Shown here one piece after another: positions 59,349 to 64,000 of a DNA stretch of 64,000 bases. The stretch is from positions 1,736,001 to 1,800,000 of the forward strand of contig CM065650.1 of NCBI GenBank assembly GCA_033220425.1, in the 5' to 3' direction. A program made the position numbers and the translations under genes. The notes beneath the pieces were generated by a model that was not told the DNA's origin, ran no database searches, and saw only the letters and a list, made by a program, of their open reading frames with translations. How positions within the stretch are numbered: position 1 is the first letter of the stretch; the number at the start of each line of letters is the position of its first letter. This stretch comes from Lepraria neglecta. Lineage: Eukaryota > Ascomycota > Lecanoromycetes > Lecanorales > Stereocaulaceae.

Positions 59349-59595
59349 GCTGAACAGCATCAATTGAAAAGACGGTGATTGTTTTCTTCGAGATAGGAGG
59401 AGAGAGAAAGAGATTAAAGTGAAAGCCTGAAACGAAGAAGGAAAGGTGGCTTCGGTTGGTGTATCGATGCTAGCGTTGCATGCGGAGCGGAGAATTCCGT
59501 CTTCAAAGATCCCAAACTTTCGATATCTGACTCTCAGAACTTCGAACGAACTCGACAACCTGCCTTGTTCTTCGGGCCATATCTCGTTTGGCGCA
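59349..59595. promoter_or_regulatory. Shared promoter of cyclophilin and mitochondrial uS13
   Basis: Only 247 bases separate two outward-facing starts, so this short region must drive both. Pyrimidine-rich leader sequences face each gene. Confidence 0.55.
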
Positions 59596-60066
59596 ATGGT
59601 ATAGCTGCATTTATAGCACCGTCTGAAGAATACCAGACTGACTCAATCCAGGTCTTCATCCTCGGCATAAACTTCCACGAAGCCCGCCTCGTCCGGGTAC
59701 ATCCCCCTCCCCCAAGCAATCCTCCTTCTCCCTCTTCTTACAAAATAACACCAGAAAACACTCCAATCCTTCTACGGCATCGGCCCCCAAGTCTGCGCGC
59801 ACCTCCTCGCCCGTCTCCACATCCACCCCACAGCGCGCCTAGGCTCCCTCAACAACCAAAAGGTCCTCGACATAACAGCCGAATTATCGAACATGAAGAT
59901 AGAAAACGATTTGCGGAGAGAGCTGAGGGAGAACATTAGACGATTGAGGGATATGGGGGCGTATAGGGGGAGGAGACATGCGATGGGGTTGCCGGTCAGA
60001 GGGCAGAGGACTAGGACGCAGACGAGTACGGCTGCGAAGATGAATAGGGTTGAGCGGTTGGGGTGA
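59596..60066 (+). CDS. SWS2: Mitochondrial small-subunit ribosomal protein uS13 (Sws2)
   Basis: Exons 59596-59598, 59652-59696 and 59755-60066 give 119 residues. The first coding exon is just the start codon: ATG is followed at once by a 53-base intron (GTATAG donor, CTGAC branch, CAG acceptor). The protein starts MVFILGINFHEARLVRKTL and continues SFYGIGPQVC, then the S13 signature RRELRENIRRLRDMGAYRG and RRHAMGLPVRGQRTRTQTST. These match bacterial-type S13 of the mitochondrial ribosome head. The second intron (58 bases) is pyrimidine-rich. No ATG within frame is available in exon 2 near the conserved start, which supports the split ATG model. Confidence 0.92.
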
Positions 60067-60186
60067 TTCCTTGTTTTGGGGCTTGAGAGGAGGATAATAG
60101 CGGCATTGGAAAGGTGTTGTGCCAGGAGGCATTTGCACGTAAAGGCATAAACATGTGGCAGGCATTTTGCGTTGCATCTACAGCAT

Positions 60187-60480
60187 AGGGGTTCTAACCG
60201 GATGTTTGTATCCATCCCGAAGAGATTTACCCTCAGAATGCCCTTGCATGTTGGGCGAACACTTCGCCTTGTATCAACAACACAGGGTATCCCAGCGGAC
60301 ATTTACGCCCATACACGGGGTCTTCTCCCCAACAACGCTCTTCCATATGGGTGCGAGCACATTAATCTATATCGAAAGCGTGGGGTATCTAACAGAACAT
60401 CTACGTTAATCTACGGTGCCTTCCCCCCAACAATGCCCTTCCCGCGGTTGATTTGCACTCTTTTATCTGCTAAAGCGGAC
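60187..60480. repeat. Minisatellite of about 97 bases, three diverged copies
   Basis: Copies begin near 60188, 60285 and 60383, each with a GGGGTWTC-like start, then a C/G-rich centre and CCCAACAAYGCYCTTCC-like segment. Periods are about 96 and 98 bases. Frames are open on the plus strand through parts of it, but no protein signature was seen. Lies between convergent uS13m and YTM1. Confidence 0.65.
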
Positions 60481-60720
60481 TCAATCCTAACATCTCTATC
60501 CCAGACCCTTCCAAACATGGATGATAGGAGTGGCATCTATCGGCGTTAGGATTGAGTAAGTATTGGGTGACAAGCATGTCCATTTCTATCGATACACTCT
60601 ATCAATGTTCTAAAGCAATAATCGCGCATTCAGGAAGCCATTCCTCCGAGGACTAACAAACAGCAAGGGTATCAATCCCAACAAACAAACAAACAAACAT
60701 AACGCCATTATACCAGTAAC

Positions 60721-62217
60721 CTAGTGTCCACGCGGGATTCTCGCCTCTACTATCGTGCCGCCATTGATCTGCACAAACTTGTCCTCACTCGCGCTCAGAA
60801 TCCCCACATCCTTATCCCAGCACACGCCGAACACCTGAGCCTCCCTCTTCCCACTCTCACGCTGGAGGCACTCCACGCTTGCGCCAACTTTGCCATTCTT
60901 ATCCGTCGTACTGGATCTAACATCCCAAACCCTACACGTCCCATCTGCACTGCCACTTACAAGCCTATACGCACTGTCCGGATCAGTTGCCAAGCTGAAG
61001 ATAAAATTCTTGTGCCCACGGAGGGTCATTGCGGAGACGGTGGTAGCAGAGTCGCGCGGATCGATGAGCGTGATGTGCCCGGCTGTCCCACCTACTGCAA
61101 CGAGGTTGAGATCTGGCATTGAAACTGTGGCGAAGAGCACAGCAGTCGTTGATCTTGTGTCAACACAGGTAGAAGTCGGAAGGTCCCAGGTTTTTAGTGA
61201 ATGGTCCCAGGACACTGAGTATGCTACTGTGTGGTCATTTGGAGCGAAGATGGTATCCGCAACCTGAGCTGTATGAGATTCGAGAAGGGCAAGAGGACCA
61301 CGTTGGGGAGTGATCGAGTGTTGGACTTTTTGGCGTTTGTTGCCTCGGTGTGAGGGGAGGAGCTCTTCTGGAGGGGCTGGAGCCTCGGATGCATTGGTCG
61401 ACCAGACGCCGACAGAGTGGTCTCCTGATGCTGAGAGAATGCGAGAAGATGGCTGGTGGACAGCTATGGACTCAATGACCCTTCTTTGGCCATAAAGCTC
61501 GATTTGCGGGGATAGAGAGGCGGTGAGGTCTTCTACATCCTCAGTGTATTTCCATAATCGTATGACGCCGTCCATGCCACAGGTAGCGATTTGTGTGGGA
61601 GAGATGAATTTCACTGATTTGAGTGCAGACACAGGCCCCCCTTCGCGTACTGTCCGCGACACAGCGAGGACATCCCCCTTCATATCCCATACTCTTAGTA
61701 TGCCATCATAGTCTCCGGATATAACTCTTTCTTGCTTAAAACCTATCCTTGCGTTCCCCACCCATTTGGCTGCTGGGGATGTCTCTGACAGCACATCCAC
61801 GGAACAGACCCAGTTGTCATGCATGAACGACGTCTTGTATCCAGGTGGGATGGCGGCACGGACATACTCAAGCGGAACGGTGGCTTCGGAAGATATGCCT
61901 CTTGATGTGAGATACTCGTCTAAGGTTGTTCGCAGAAATGTACCATTGATGAGGAATTCAAAAGGTATGGGTTTTTCAGTCTTTAAGAGGTGATTGACAA
62001 GCGTAGAAAGAGCGTAGCGGCGTAAGTCTAGCACAAATGTCAACAAACGTTCAAGAAAGGAGCTCTCTATCACATTACTTGTATTGACCAGGAGCGGCCC
62101 AGGATTCTCTGGTAGGGAAATATCATTATCGCGAGTGGAAAGTTGGATCCTCACTTGTGACGATGATGCGTAGTCAACGTCTTGACTCCCGCCTCGCAAA
62201 CGCATCTGCGTAGTCAT
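60721..62217 (-). CDS. YTM1: Ribosome biogenesis WD-repeat protein Ytm1
   Basis: Exons 62079-62217 and 60721-62027 give 481 residues. The start is the ATG at 62217; the frame further up opens with TTG. An N-terminal NLE/UBL domain (VRIQLSTRDNDISLPE; RRYALSTLVNHLLK; PFEFLINGTFLRTTL) binds the Rea1 MIDAS domain. Seven WD repeats follow, with GDYDGILRVWDM, CGMDGVIRLWKY, ASGDHSVGVWST, SWDHSLKTWDL and SGSADGTCRVWDVRS visible. The 51-base intron at 62028-62078 is in frame and free of stops, so unspliced translation would insert 17 residues in the UBL domain; splicing gives VNTNLRRYAL as in orthologs. Ytm1 acts with Erb1 and Nop7 in 60S assembly. Confidence 0.93.
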   Translation of the reverse strand: MTTQMRLRGGSQDVDYASSSQVRIQLSTRDNDISLPENPGPLLVNTSNVIESSFLERLLTFVLDLRRYALSTLVNHLLKTEKPIPFEFLINGTFLRTTLDEYLTSRGISSEATVPLEYVRAAIPPGYKTSFMHDNWVCSVDVLSETSPAAKWVGNARIGFKQERVISGDYDGILRVWDMKGDVLAVSRTVREGGPVSALKSVKFISPTQIATCGMDGVIRLWKYTEDVEDLTASLSPQIELYGQRRVIESIAVHQPSSRILSASGDHSVGVWSTNASEAPAPPEELLPSHRGNKRQKVQHSITPQRGPLALLESHTAQVADTIFAPNDHTVAYSVSWDHSLKTWDLPTSTCVDTRSTTAVLFATVSMPDLNLVAVGGTAGHITLIDPRDSATTVSAMTLRGHKNFIFSLATDPDSAYRLVSGSADGTCRVWDVRSSTTDKNGKVGASVECLQRESGKREAQVFGVCWDKDVGILSASEDKFVQINGGTIVEARIPRGH

Positions 62218-62746
62218 AGTCCTCAATGAGAAGAGCTTCTAGATTTCTGATTGTGGGTTGAAAAACGAGCACGGAATGAACGACATTCACTTTCTGGATT
62301 TCGTGTGCCAATGACCTATCTCCGGCTAATCTCCACTAGCTGCGCTGAGAATGAAGTGAGAACCTAGGCTGGAACCCTTACTCGCGGGTAGCAGAATATT
62401 CGGATATTTCCCCAGCTTGACTTCCAATATACTTGACAGCGAGCAGTTAAAGGATAGGGATTTTGGATCTGAGACCCGTGCAAATTTCAGATTACTAGTC
62501 AGTGACCACCCGTTCGCAGCCAATCCTTACAGTTCGAGCATCCACGTCGAAAAATCAAGGGGCTACTCTCCGGGTTTTTTTGCTACCTGCGAGTCTGGGA
62601 GTTAACCTTGAACGATCATGAATGAGAAGGTTTGAGCACTAATGAGAACATCGAATGTCTCCGTCGTCATTTGGTATCTATCTATACAACGCTATGCTTC
62701 GCTATGCAGGGTCCAAATCACAAAAACAAATTATAATGTACTCTAC
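62218..62746. other. Spacer between YTM1 and transporter gene
   Basis: 529 bases with the YTM1 promoter and the 3' end of the transporter gene. Short frames on both strands, none supported. No repeat. Confidence 0.5.
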
Positions 62747-64000
62747 TCATTCATCGCAATAGCCTGGAGCTTTAGCACTCGACCCCCTTGCCCAGCTCTG
62801 AACCGTCAGCACGGTTGTATATATCATCACAACCATTCCGAAGACACCTAGAGTAATGTCTGCAATCCGCTGCGTGCTGGATCTAGCCACAGCCTTGTAG
62901 TGAAGCGCGGCCTAGATGAATCAGTAAGATAGATTGTAGGACATCAGGTTCAGACGCACCGGATAGACGTAGACAAGCGGCACGCAAGCAAAGCTCCCAA
63001 CCAAAGCAACAAATTTGTCCAGGTCACCAGCGCCGACCCATGCAATGAACGCGCAGAGCACTACCAAGAGGCACCGGAAACCGTTCTTCTTCCATTTGAT
63101 CCACACGTTGTGCTTCCCACTGAGAGAGAACAGCTCGGTTTCCATTATACGGATTGCCGGGAATAACTGAAGCGGCGTTGATAGTAGGATAGCTAGTGAA
63201 TAGAATAGTTGAACGGTGTTGACGAAATGGTTGTCCTGAGGCAGATTTAAAAGTACGACTGTCTTTGTGGCCGATCCAAATGCTGCATAAGACAACGCTC
63301 CTATACCAATAAAGAGAACAGTAATGGCGATCATGACACCTGCCAGCACGGGAGGAAACTTGGAAGGGTTTCTCATCGACTCTTGAATTGGGATGATCAG
63401 ACCGACTCCCTCAAACGTGAAGATTGCTGTACCTATGAACAGCGTCCAGTCTCGAGGATTGAAATTGACGATATCAGCCGTCCCATTGGCTTTGAGGGTG
63501 TTAATGTCGAAGTAGGCAAGGTAGATTAGTCCCAGGAAGATAAAAACATCGGCAACGAAGGCCGTGAACCCAAGCTTGCCGATGTCTCTAATGAGGGAGA
63601 GCGGAAGGAAGATGATGAGTTGCATGAAGACCATTCCCTTAATATCAATGAAAGATCGGCATTTGGATACTGCCAGGACAAATGCTTGCATGTTCTCCGA
63701 GGTGAAGACAATGTAAGCAGCAACGAATCCAATCTGGCTAAGGACGACGGAGCCCAATATCAAGGCGCGCATCCACTTGCCGTACAGTATGCCGCCCATG
63801 TCGCCAAAAGAGCCCTCGATTTTAAGGCGAGTGTTGACGAGGAGTATGAAGCAGTAGTAGCTTAGTCCTGCTACGAACAAGAGGACGCAGTTGCTGAACA
63901 TCATTCCACCGTTGAGGTATGCTCTTGGAAGAAAAAGGACACCGGTTCCAACAAAGGATTTCAGCAGCAAGAGCGCTGCCCCTGTCGGGGTATTGTTGTT
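62747..64000 (-). CDS. Vacuolar amino-acid transporter Avt3-like, 3' part
   Basis: The gene runs off the right edge; exons 62960-64000 and 62747-62911 are visible, joined by a 48-base intron (GTGCGT donor, CTAG acceptor). The visible 402 residues start at NNNTPTGAALLLLKSFVGTG, the first helix of AAAP/SLC36-like carriers, and hold about ten to eleven helices, including FTFEGVGLIIPIQESM, a segment diagnostic for the Avt3/Avt4 and SLC36 branch, and the end LHYKAVARSSTQRI with a last helix. The family exports neutral amino acids from the vacuole. The cytosolic N-terminal domain typical of Avt3 would lie beyond the window. Splicing at 62959 is needed to reach the conserved final helix. Confidence 0.9.

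Overview
The window is nuclear DNA of a filamentous ascomycete (Pezizomycotina). The genes carry short GT-AG introns (about 46-70 bases, one of 165) with CTRAC-type branch sites. The gene set is typical of mould genomes: a Seb1/Msn2-type zinc-finger factor, a rhodopsin-domain membrane protein, an Ies1-type INO80 subunit, Mug190, Atg1 and a fungal aminopeptidase. I lean towards a leotiomycete-like species, but the sequence does not fix the class.

Layout. Bases 1-3639 hold housekeeping genes: the end of the CAAX protease Ste24, a probable RNA polymerase I subunit, mitochondrial ribosomal protein mL59 and the permease chaperone Shr3. Bases 4062-14485 are an accessory stretch: a ten-exon rhodopsin-domain protein, a small secreted precursor with two near-identical Kex2-flanked peptides, a small Myb-like gene and a broken relative, a SnoaL-like protein, a secreted unknown, and a pair of degenerate two-helix membrane-protein genes. 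Bases 14686-23390 hold Mug190 (SMP and C2 lipid-transfer protein), Dph4 and the stress regulator Seb1. Bases 23391-29621 are gene-poor.

From 29622 come a thioredoxin-PITH protein, a decayed Fot1/pogo transposon (30973-32227), a PD-(D/E)XK nuclease-like gene, Dph6, dolichol kinase Sec59, Atg1, an M1 aminopeptidase with a probable mitochondrial form, Ies1 and Ded1. A dead Tc1/mariner element carrying a nested MITE-like repeat lies at 56650-58045. The window ends with an ER cyclophilin that appears to have two alternative C-termini, mitochondrial uS13, a 97-base minisatellite, Ytm1 and the 3' part of a vacuolar amino-acid transporter.

Shared themes. Dph4 and Dph6 both act in diphthamide synthesis on eEF2. 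Rpa14-like, Ytm1, mL59, uS13m and Ded1 serve ribosome making and translation. Ste24, Shr3, Sec59 and cyclophilin act at the ER. Many open frames begin at non-ATG codons or need splicing, so starts and exon ends given here were read from splice signals, and each complete joined model is a whole number of codons. The most unusual items are the duplicated-peptide precursor at 6851-7273, the alternative-tail cyclophilin at 58240-59348, and two stop-free introns whose length is a multiple of three (Atg1, Ytm1).
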